This document shows positions 22,472 through 33,000 of a DNA stretch of 64,000 nucleotides, piece by piece. Every line of letters starts with the position of its first letter. Position 1 is the stretch's first letter. The notes under the pieces are model-generated. The model was not told where the DNA came from. It ran no database searches and saw nothing but the letters and a program-made list of their open reading frames with translations. The position numbers and the translations under genes were made by a program. Source of the stretch: Ascidia mentula (lineage: Eukaryota > Chordata > Ascidiacea > Phlebobranchia > Ascidiidae); the NCBI GenBank assembly GCA_947561715.1, contig OX387202.1, positions 4,663,001 through 4,727,000 of the forward strand, in the 5' to 3' direction.

Positions 22472-24172
22472 CTAACACATTTGTAGGACGACCTTTGAGT
22501 TTTGTCGAGTAACAAAGGGAATCTTCTTGGCTAAAGAAACACTGCTTAAAACCGGTTTTAACCAATCACCGACATTGAGTCCTCTTTCCATCATTGCTTC
22601 GGCGAGAAGTTGGACGCTTACATTGATCTGTTCACATATGGTTTGAATATCTTCACGTGCTTTCTCGCCAACCGATTGGAGCTTTCTCACGAGGGTTTCA
22701 CCAGAACAACGAAAATAAGCCTGCAGTTTGTCCACGTGGTGGCGCAGGTGGTCAGCGAGCCACTGCAGGTCAGCGGGGATCATATAAGACCGCGTGAGTA
22801 TAAAGTAAGCCAGGCGATAGGCTTTATCGATGGGGACTCGAACCACCAGGGAATCGCGGAACGACCAGAGGAATTTTGCAAACGGAATTTTTGACACGAA
22901 ACTATTTCGCTCGAACGCGTTCTCTAGCGCCTCCAACACGGGTGGCGGAAGGTGGAATTCAACTTTTAGGACATTGTTGGCGTCGACCGGGTAAGCATGA
23001 ATCACTGTGAACGCTTTCTGTCCTTCAATTTCCTGGGTCGCGGGCGGGAATTCAGGAACAGGAATTGTGACGTCACCGCAGGTGTTTTCGTTCTCGTCAA
23101 AACACTCGTTAAACTCGACATTGGTAATATCTCCACCGAGCATGATTTCTATGGAACTCTCTTCCGAAGACTCACTGTAGCGTGACGAGGTGCGTCCGTC
23201 ACGTGACTCGCACTCAACCGTGAGCTCGCTGACGTCAGCAAGTTTTTTAGCGGTTTGCGACAGTCGCCGTGTGATTCTCTTGCGCTCATTGAGTTTATTT
23301 AACTCGGATGAGAAGGTGAGGTTCCTACGACGAGGGTGGATCGTTTCGAAGAGTCCGTGATCGCATAAATATTGCACAGTCTCTCTGTAACCTTGGGAAC
23401 AGAACTCCTTTAGCTCCTCCGGGTCTTTCGGGAAGAACATCGATGTGCAGCGATACAAGTTTGATGCGTTGAGTTGGATACTCGTGTTGACAAAACTCAG
23501 ATCGAGTAGAGAAGTCGAGTTGTCGTTACGCGGACAGATGTCGCTGTTTCCAGACCACGGCGAAACGGTGATTGTGTCGTCATCAGCTGGGAGGTTATTC
23601 GAAAGCCCCCCATCCACGTATCTTACTCCTCTGTACTTTGGTGGGAAAAGCCCGGAGTAAATTGGAACAAAGCAGCTGCAGATGAGGACTTGTATGAGCT
23701 CCTCTCTGGACTTGTAGTCACTCACAATAACATTCTTTCCATCACATAAGCGGGTCAAGGAAATATGTAGCTTTCCTGTGGCAAGTTCGTGGGCGTTTTC
23801 CGGCAATCCAGCTCTCAGATCACGGATCAAGGACTCGTTGAGGCGAAATCCGGGACTCAAGGGCCCCAAATATCTGGACCTGGCGTCAGACACGATCTTC
23901 ATAGTGCGGTGACAAACTTCACCGAAACAAACATCGGTCAACAGCATCGTCCCAATGATCGACCCGGCCGAGCAACCGTAAATACGATCCAGGTTCCTCA
24001 CCAACTTCGGCGCGTGTTGTTTAAGACAACTCGCCACTCCAATGTGATAAATTCCGAGGAATCCGCATCCAGAAAACGAGATGCTTTTTGGTTTTCCGCC
24101 CACGTGAATTGTGTTAGCCGGGGGGTTCCCCTCTTCGTTGACGGGGTCAAATTTAGATGGGGGAATCACCAT
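22472..24172 (-). CDS. PNPLA2: Patatin-like phospholipase, ATGL family
   Basis: A single open frame of 566 residues. The patatin domain runs from about residue 30 to 205: oxyanion-hole motif SGCGFLGIYHIGVASCL, nucleophile elbow GCSAG (Ser68), HISLTRLCDGKNVIVS, and the catalytic aspartate in RYVDGGLSNNLP (Asp187). The following region (TVSPWSGNSDICPR, NLYRCTSMFFP, CSQGYRETVQYL) matches vertebrate ATGL/PNPLA2 and PNPLA3. Members hydrolyse triacylglycerol at lipid droplets; the C-terminal half is diverged but has an amphipathic LPPPVLEALENAFERNSF region comparable to the droplet-binding part. PNPLA2 versus its paralogues cannot be settled here. There are no introns, whereas vertebrate PNPLA2 has about ten exons. 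The start ATG at 24172 gives 21 residues more than the human N-terminus. Confidence 0.9.
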   Translation of the reverse strand: MVIPPSKFDPVNEEGNPPANTIHVGGKPKSISFSGCGFLGIYHIGVASCLKQHAPKLVRNLDRIYGCSAGSIIGTMLLTDVCFGEVCHRTMKIVSDARSRYLGPLSPGFRLNESLIRDLRAGLPENAHELATGKLHISLTRLCDGKNVIVSDYKSREELIQVLICSCFVPIYSGLFPPKYRGVRYVDGGLSNNLPADDDTITVSPWSGNSDICPRNDNSTSLLDLSFVNTSIQLNASNLYRCTSMFFPKDPEELKEFCSQGYRETVQYLCDHGLFETIHPRRRNLTFSSELNKLNERKRITRRLSQTAKKLADVSELTVECESRDGRTSSRYSESSEESSIEIMLGGDITNVEFNECFDENENTCGDVTIPVPEFPPATQEIEGQKAFTVIHAYPVDANNVLKVEFHLPPPVLEALENAFERNSFVSKIPFAKFLWSFRDSLVVRVPIDKAYRLAYFILTRSYMIPADLQWLADHLRHHVDKLQAYFRCSGETLVRKLQSVGEKAREDIQTICEQINVSVQLLAEAMMERGLNVGDWLKPVLSSVSLAKKIPFVTRQNSKVVLQMC

Positions 24173-27100
24173 TTCTGCTGCAATTATTTTACACTATTGA
24201 AAGCCGAATCTGTTGTTTGGAGAAAGCAGTAACGTTATTATTTCATTATATTTGTAAATATATTATTACATAACGGAAAGAGCAACGACTGTTTAGGTTT
24301 AGAATGTAAAAATGCGTGTCTAACAATTGAACGTATATACTTTCTACACAAGATGTCCAACTAAAATGTTATCAGGGTCGGGGAAAATCATTCGTGTACG
24401 ACACACACTGAAACCGCAATATGCCATATGTTGCGCCATCACTATTGCAACCAATGTCAGCATAAGAAACTCACACGGTGGCACCCTAAAGTCTATTATT
24501 TCTCAGCCTTTCCCAGACAAATTACAATTCAGGCATATCGTTTTTTTTTTAAAGTTATTGAATCTCAAAAGAATAAAAATCAAAATTGCGCAACACACAT
24601 TTAGCACCAGAAAACACCAGATCATAAAAAATCCCATTCTCCCACAGTGTTTTATGTAAATTAAACCGTTATACAAAGCAGAGGGAAGGTAACGTACGTA
24701 CAAAGTCCGTAGTCTGTATGTTGTAACTCCACCACGAATAACCCGACATCAGATGAGATTGCGCCATATGTACAGAATGCACATTATAGTTGCAATCACT
24801 AAAGGTGCAACTTGGTACAACCTACAACAACTTGGTGAACATAAGCACGAACCAGTGGTTCACAGCCTTTACATCCCGCGGCACACTTACGTTGGCGTTA
24901 TCTTTAACGGACTTTTTTATGAGGTTATTTTTACACTATAGGATATGATATATGGATTGGCTCTTACAGTGAGCGCCTTTGCTTAACCCTAGGATTTATA
25001 ACATTAACAGTTACACTCTAAGAGGGTCAATACGAACCTTACAACTGACTTTATTCTTAACACCTAACGTGCTTAGAGGCCCCGCCAGAAGGAAAAATAC
25101 CAACCTTGCAAAAATCCCACATCTTTATTAATTCGTCATTTTCAATACTTTAGACCTCAAACGTTTTTAAACCGTGCGCTCACGGAAGTAAATGTAACAG
25201 ACTTCGGGTTCAAGAAAACTCCACAACAACTGTGCTGGTCTAGCGACCGTGAATCCAATAGAGACATATCATATAGTGGGATTTTCATCACTGCGCAAGC
25301 CAAATAGCTTTGGCATTTCTATTTCGATCACTTAAAAGTTTTTCGAACCTCAAATAAAGATTGTTTTTTAGTTTAGTTTTCCTTTTTCATCGAGTCAAAC
25401 CATAACAAAACGTAAACATTGCTACAGCATTTTTACATCAGCCACGGTTACCAATAATTTGTTGCCATTTGATCACAGCCATCCACGTGAAACCGAAAAC
25501 TATATCTATGGAATCCGTGTTGTACGGTATTAGCCGGCGACCAAAACGTTGAATTTAATAATAGTCCCAATCCAGAAGAGCCCCTCTTACGTCACATTTT
25601 ACCAGCATTAAATTGATCGCGCGCTGACATTACAATGAAAATTAGAACGTTTCCGATATACCACGGCAGTGGAAGTAACACTTCGAAACACAATTCGGAA
25701 AAAGTAACACCGGACACTTTCCTTCAAAAGACCACAGTTAAAATGTTTAAACATCACTTTGCTTCGCGATAACATAATATAACAAAAATCCAATTTACAA
25801 ACTTAACGCAAACGTTGGGCAGAAAGTTTTCCAAACTTTTTTCAACACGCTATGTTTCAATCTCCAAACAATGACAAATAAAACAACCCGTTTGAACCAA
25901 ACCAAAAAAATGTTGCGATCAATACTGGCACTAAATTACTGAATAATTAACGGCAAATATACTAACCTTCATACAAAATCGCTTCTGAAGGACTGCAGGG
26001 CAAAACCTGTTTATACCAAACAAAAACAACACATTGTTTCCACTATGCCCAATGGCGGAAGTCGGTAGTAGCTCCGTGCCTTCTCAGAACAAGCATAAAA
26101 ACATAAACAGCTGTAACGCCAGCCTTGCATACAACCCAATGTGGTTGACAAACAGGCTAACTTACTTCAAGTACACGCTTGTGAAATTACCGAAACATTT
26201 CGTATGAGGTTAAAACCAAAACATTCTATGGTTAATAATTGTTGTAATTTCAAAACATTTTGTTATTTTTATCATTTGCTCAATCATCACAATACACTTG
26301 TAGGGCTATATCTTTCACACCAGCTTATACATCTTTCAATCGACAAATAAAAACGCCATCCTACATAACATCCTCTCGTTGAACTCAGCTATAAACAAAA
26401 AAAGGTCACTAGTCTGCGACAAACCATAACAAAACCACAGACAAATATATTCTGGCGCCCACTGGGTCCGAGGCAACACTCAAATACAAGAACTACGCGA
26501 ACGTTCACTTCCCTGGCTGCACGTTCATTGGCTAATGCTGGAAGGCGTATTCGTGATGGAGCATTTAGCGAGACCTGCAAGGGAAAAAAGTCGCTTGTGA
26601 TGTCACAAAGCGAATGGCGCGTCAGACGGATTGACCCGCGTCACGCCATTTCACGCTGGGGTTACTCTAGGTTACTTTTCGTTGTCAATTGCAGTTGTAA
26701 ATTATTCAATGTTTTTGAAAATGTTTTTCGCTATAACTTTTGTAATAATTCATCATGAAAACTACGCTGTCCATTGAGTTGATTAAAATTGGTGCAGAGC
26801 CTTGATTCAACATTATGTGAGGTTTAACCCAAAGTAACCCCGCAACGTGACCCGAAGTAACATATTTACAGTAAAGTTGTTTCCCCATTGCAATGACTTA
26901 TAAAATAAACACCAAAGAAGGTCAGCTGATAATTATTAAAAGGAGACACTCAGAGGTCACCGGACTCGAGCCAGTTTATGTGACGTCACGTTTTAGGAAT
27001 GCGTCAACGGAGAATTCGGGTCGTTCAAATTAAAGCGACCGCAATCAATATACGGATGCGATTCGACCCTTGCAATATAAATTATTTTGGATGATTACAT

Positions 27101-28009
27101 TAAAATGCACCTACGTCATAGCTTTAACAGGGTCAAAAACAATAGTGGTGAAAAAGTTTAATATTTCTGCAAGATATTAAACCAGATGCTAGAAGGCTGT
27201 TAGAGTTCTGCAGGAAAGCTTAACTCCGTCTAAATCCTTCGTTCCATCTGCGTTTAAGGAAACTATCAGGTTAAGAAACATGCGTGCATAACTTGATCTG
27301 CTTCAGGTTCAAGTTAACGTGTCTGTAAGTCCGGATTATAATTTTGTGCTTATATATGCACAAATTCATCGTTGGTTAATTAATTTTAAGCCGCTCCTTG
27401 AAATACGGTAGGTTGAATAAACCTCATACAAAAATGATGTTTGTGGTGACGTAAGAATTCGGTGCTTGACTGTCAGGGGTGCTCGATATCTTATTGGCTC
27501 TGTGTACACCTGTCTTGTTTGTATACAGTTGCGCTTGCTTAAAATAGGAAAAGTCTGTTCAAAACAGTGCACCAAGAGATTACTAAAAGTTAACATAGGG
27601 AAAATATTTCAAAAAGGTTTGGAGAATTTATCTAAAATGGTTTGGTCAATTTGGCATTGTCCTGTCGGGAAAGCAGCAAACGTTTATTTCGTAATTCGAT
27701 GTTTATACAACAATACCGCATAAGGTCTTACAAGCTCACCCAGCAACTTGCCACATATTCACAACAGCCAAAGAACATACTTCTAGTGCACGCCCTGCCT
27801 TTGCATTGCTTCGTTTGTTCACAATTTTTTATTCGAAACACTATTCCAGTACATCCGTTTTCTTCGTATGAAAAAACACATCGGGCTCGTCGACCGCTTT
27901 ATCGACATCCGTGGTTGCATTTAAAAATTCGAATCAGAAAACCAAACAGATACCTGATTAAAATTACTTTTAATACAACTTAGGTGGTACGCGGCGACCT
28001 TGTGTAACC
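24173..28009. other. Intergenic region, no gene recognised
   Basis: About 3.8 kb upstream of the lipase. Scattered short frames on both strands (for example 24327-24659, 26389-26580, 27466-27983) show no domain, no codon bias I can defend and no consistent splice sites. It probably holds the lipase promoter near 24173-24400. Confidence 0.5.
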
Positions 28010-28183
28010 TTTAGGTGGTACGGTGCGCAAGCGCACAACTTGCCAGGCAACCTTCACATATACGCAGGGGATCTCTACCACCGTATCAGATAACGCAGTA
28101 ATATTTCATGCAATGGCATGATTGACAGGAAAAATCATCCCCTACGTGGCAAGTTGTGCGCTTGCGCACCAGTGTACCTTGGC
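28010..28183. mobile_element. Inverted-repeat element, MITE-like
   Basis: Perfect 24-bp inverted repeats at 28022-28045 and 28147-28170 (GGTGCGCAAGCGCACAACTT then GCCA, and its complement) enclose about 100 bp. Similarity continues outward as AGGT and GTAC phrases on both sides, suggesting imperfect termini near 28010 and 28183. A target duplication is not clear. No coding potential. Confidence 0.55.
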
Positions 28184-28210
28184 CACAATATACCCCGTGA
28201 AACCACTGAG

Positions 28211-28450
28211 CTCCTGTAGCTCAGTTGGTAGAGCGTTGGGCCTGGTTAGCCCAGGGTCGTGAGTTCAAATCTCACCGGGAGCTTGATTTTTCAAATCTAG
28301 CTCCGACTTGTCAGGAAAAAGTGGCTGATCCAGCGGGGCTGCAATGCCTGGGCTGCCAAGCCTGCAAACCTAATGATCGCGATACGATAGCTGTGATCGC
28401 CAAGCAAGGACCTGCGCAGTGGGGCGATCCTGCCAATCATCCCATTGCAT
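28211..28450 (+). mobile_element. tRNA-derived SINE, well-preserved copy
   Basis: The 5' 73 bp (28211-28283) fold as a tRNA: acceptor GCTCCTG/CGGGAGC, D arm GCTC/GAGC, anticodon arm TGGGC/GCCCA around loop CTGGTTA, T arm GTGAG/CTCAC around TTCAAAT, with A box TAGCTCAGTTGG. One extra base lies between the D and anticodon arms, which argues against a working tRNA gene. The 3' body and the tail GGACCTGCGCAGTGGGGCGA are shared with the copy at 10375-10590, so this is a SINE. An anticodon GGT would be read as threonine-like; source tRNA is uncertain. Confidence 0.8.
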
Positions 28451-30062
28451 GAAATACTATGTTATGTATAGTTTACCATTTAGATCATATTTCAAGGATT
28501 CGAACTGCTTGGAGACTTTCCGAACTTTTTTCACTATGAAGCGAGCCACAAAAGTCACTTGCTTAGTTAACAACATTCACTGGTGTATGTGATTTGCAAT
28601 CGCAAATTAATTGGTGGTAACTTTTGTGGATCGATGCGATTTACCGCATGTAAAGCACAAGAGTTGGTTAAAGCTTAGCAACTTGAGAAACTTAATCGAC
28701 TTTTCCTGATACAATGTTAAATCACAGTGTTAAATTACACAAAACATAATGTTACATCATAGAACAATCTGATTCGACCTAGCGTTGCAATGCAATCGTT
28801 CAAATCATTCTGCTGCCGCCTTACTCAATAGTAACCAACATACTTCTGACCTGTTCGCACTGTTACATGCAAATCGATAAAAACTGGCAAAAATAATAGG
28901 CAATAACTGTGGTCTTTCCGTGTGTCTTTAAAACATGAGACCACAGCACCACATGCTTGCACAAACCCGAGTACTTAGTGCCGATGTTTCCGTCTTAGTA
29001 TTCCTGTTATTGTTATTGCCCTGGTTTGAACTCTTGTTTGGTTTCAGCTCCACTTGATGAGCGACAGACAGAAGAGGTCACTTCGGTTCGAAAGGATTGA
29101 TCACTGGTCGTAGTTTCTTAAGTTTGTAAGCAGGTCAGTAGTAACCTCCATTGGGAGCAGTTACATATAAAAAACATGTTTGCTATTGCATTAATTAGAA
29201 TTAGATAATCTAAATACACTAGTGTAAGGTGCCTGATATTTCTCTGGTGTAAATACGTAATTGACATGCTGAATCGTCATAATCTGTGTTTTGTAGACAT
29301 ATCAACAGTAGAGGATCTTATCTACAAACTTTAGAAAAACAAATAGTAGCTCTGCGACTTGGTTCACAAACACACGAGCGACACCTGGCGTAGGCAAAAA
29401 TAAGCAACCTTTGTCACAGTGGCGCTATTTCACAGACGGCGAGTGACAAGTCTGCCCTGAGGCCACGTGGTCCTAGGAACCCAACCCATTATACCACGTA
29501 GACCCACAATAACTTGGCTTCGAACCCCAGTGTTGTAATTTGTTTTTGCATAGCGTTCCAATCTCGTTGACGTCAAAAAAAAGGAGGCAGGTTCTTCTGG
29601 ATTCGAGCTGCAGAAAATACACACAAACCATTGTAATAATTTTGCGTGTATTGACCACTTATACGCGGTCACGTATAAAGAAGTCAGAAAATCCTCTATC
29701 GAAACAAATACCCGCCTTCACTGGGTTTCGAACCCACACTCCTCCGCACCATGATACTGGTTTTCTAACCTAACGCATAACCGCCAACCACTAAACTGAG
29801 TTGCTTATTGTTTGTCACAATAAGAAGTCAGTTTTCTTTAGGTATTTTCTTTTAAATATTTTTGATAATCAAGAACACACATGATTCACAACGAACGGAA
29901 CTTCAGCGAAAGGAACATGGGTTTGGGAGAACGAAAGGAAACACAGAAATAACTTTCATCAAACAATCGACATTAAAACAGCAAAAAAAAACAATAAATA
30001 TACTGAAACCGAAAGTTCACAATACCAATCTGCACAACTTTGTCATTGTTATCAGATGAATT
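28451..30062. other. Intergenic region downstream of TDRD5
   Basis: No gene recognised. It should contain the TDRD5 3' UTR (below 30063) and includes tRNA-like sequences on the minus strand near 29450-29800, listed separately. The remainder (28451-29430) shows no structure I can support. Confidence 0.5.
29690..29810 (-). mobile_element. tRNA-like SINE head
   Basis: On the minus strand a strong T-arm/B box (GTGGGTTCGAAACCCAG) is preceded about 60 bp upstream by an A-box-like TTTAGTGGTTGGCGG and an anticodon-like hairpin GGTTAGAAAACC. The spacing is too long for a class I tRNA, so a tRNA-derived repeat is more likely than a gene. A second B-box-like GGGGTTCGAAGCC lies on the same strand at about 29518-29530. 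Confidence 0.45.
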
Positions 30063-33000
30063 TCAAACATTATTTGACGTGAAATGACTTTGCATCCAAA
30101 CAGGGTTATATTGTTGAATGGGGGTCCCAGGGGGTGCTGAAAGGGTCTGGCTTTGGGATAATAGAACTGGAAATGGGGTCTGTTGTGTCATATTTTGCAA
30201 ATGGGGTTCGGGGGCATACCCAGAGTTAGGAGGGCAGTAGTAAAATGGGTTGGATTGGATTTGTGGAGTAAATGTTGACATTCTGGGGGCCACAGTTACT
30301 GTTGGGGGTGCCAAGGGGTCGTGTAGGGTCTGTAAACGTTGTTGGGGCTTAAATGGAGGTGATGAGATCTTGAGTCCACTAAAAAATACATGGTTACGAT
30401 CAAGTTTCAAACAACAATATGTTTATGTACAGCAGGGGTTGACAACCTTTCCTTGGCCACTGATCAAATCCAAACTTTGTGAGGTCTTGGCGGACCGCAC
30501 AAATTATTACCAACAATTCCTTTCATTTAAGCAATGTTATTAAAATACCTCCTTGTCGACCACAACATAACAACACCTGTCGGGACATTCGGTTACCACA
30601 GTCAAGCCTTTGTAAAAAGTTAACTGAAATTTGTAGAGACTGTGAGCCAAATGATTTTGCTCAGTGGCCAAGGTATGTGCGGACTGCAGGTTGCTGACCC
30701 GTAATGTACAAAGTATGTAACACTGAAAGCATATAAAAAGCATTTACTATTAAAAAATAATGGACTGGTTCAAATGGGTCTTTTGTCACAGAAATCCCGC
30801 AACAGGTTTAAATAAAAAAGTGCATTCCTAAATAAAAAAGTTGAAAGTATTACCTTCTTCCGGTGTTGGAAAGAGACATGGCAGCAAATATATTTGTAAC
30901 TGGGTTTACTTGTGAGGGTGGAATCACACCTAAACATTCATCAAACGATGAGCTCGGTATTTGACCTTTAACATAAAAATATACAGAAAATGTTTGCGAA
31001 TTTCTGCAACCATTCTAGCCAACAAAAATACCCCCAAATTTAAACAACATATTTTTTGTTTGATTTGACCTATTTCCAACGCCTCTTGTTGTGCACGACA
31101 CAGGTGGAAACTTACTTTAAAAATAACAATATACCTCATGTCTAAACACAGTTCTACATAAAATAAACTGCGTTTTAACACGAGGTCAATTTATATTGTA
31201 ATTTAAAAAAAGCATTTGTGCGCTTTTGTGCAACCATGTATGGCCTCCAGACTTTGACTTGACAATTACAAAAATTTATAAGAATAAGAGGAGCTGTTTG
31301 CAACAATTTGTGAAGAAATATACAGAAAACTCCACTTAATAATATAGAACCAGAAATAATTACCAATGCTGGTTTTTGATGAGCCCACAATAGGTTTAGA
31401 TATAACACATGTTGTGGAAATTGGTTCTTGCAGGTCGCTTGTCACAACTTTATTCACAGTATGTTTGGAACTTGTTTTTTTCCCCTCAAGGACATTTTCT
31501 ACAAGTTTTATCCTCAGGAAAATGTCTTCCAATTTTTTGATGAGTTCTGTTGATGGATTTGTCACCAGCTCATTGAGGAAAGCTTCTCTACAAAAATAAA
31601 CAACATAACATGTAACATTTTTTCAAATAGTTTTAAAAAATGGTAAAATGCTCTTAAAATAGGTCCTGAATTTTCAATTTTTGTGTTACTTTCATGAGAA
31701 GAGTCCAAGAATAAAATCAATATTTGAGGATTTCTGTATATTTATTGTAAACACTAAAAACAGTTATTTTTTATACCGTATTGTTGAACACTTTAATCTT
31801 AACATTCCAGACAACTAAATGTAAGTGGAAAATGTCAACAACAATATTGTATTGTTACTTGTTTCAGTTTTTCTGTTTAATGGCAGTGAATGATTCTGCC
31901 TGGTCATATGATCTATGAACATTTCTGCATTCCTTAACCAACAAATAATATGAATATATTTTACCTTTTTTCAGTCATGTTGTGTTTTAAAGCCTCCAGA
32001 ATGTCGACACCCGTCTTTTTAATAAATGATTTAAAATCTGTCAATTCATCGACTTCACTCTTTTCATCACACGAACTTGATTTTCGTGGACTTTCACTCT
32101 GCAAGGTTTGTTTTGTTTTTGCCAGGGAAGATGACTCACTTTCTCCAAACCTAGAATGAGATGTTGTCATATATCCAGGTTTCTGGGATTTGATTGGCTG
32201 AGAGGATGTTAAGCTTGAATGACTGGGACCGGCAACTTCAGTGTCGCTAACACAAGGGGGAGCTGTTTTCTTTGTATCTGCATAAAATTTGTTGATAATT
32301 TAAATTTTTTTACACATGAAAAATTAAATAATCAAATATAAAAAAAAAATCATAAACAAACATACAAATAAACCAGAACATCAACATTATTTGTTACATG
32401 CCAACCTGATTCAAACATTTTTCTTTTGTCTTGTTTTAATATTTTCATGAAGAAATTGAGTATGTCAGTTTTTTCAGGATAACCGATGTCAACAATCATG
32501 CTGGGAACATCGCAAACTCTGTACAATGTGACAAATTGCTTCAAAACACCTTTCACCACAGCTCCCTTCACCTTTAAACAAAGACCAGAAAATTAAGTTC
32601 CAACTTTTGCAACCAATATAAATTATGTACATGATTCTATCTTCTATACCAGTGTTTCTCAAACTTTTTCCAATCACGTACCGCTCATTGGTTTTTTGAT
32701 ACACTGCGTACCACCGTATTACTATACCATAACTGTTATGACATACCACCAATGAATAACAATTTAGCCAATATCACAAGTTGCTTGGATTTCTTTATTG
32801 TGCATTTGTGACGCAGTAGTATCGACGTGAAACTGTTGCACAGTTGAATACACGATGTCAGAATTACTTCAACAGTGCAACAATTTCACGTTGATACTAT
32901 TGCGTCACAAATACACAATAAAGAAAACCGACATCATGTATTTGCAGCGGTTTTGGCTTCTGCAAAGTGCGGCAAATTGTATAGAGTAAACTAAATCGCG

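Noticed and set aside
28211-28283. A functional tRNA gene (anticodon GGT)
   Set aside because: An extra base lies between the D and anticodon arms, and the body and tail are shared with a second copy at 10375-10590, so it is a SINE head.
29430-29773. Short protein genes near 29.5 kb on both strands
   Set aside because: They overlap tRNA-like repeat sequence and show no domain or splice context.
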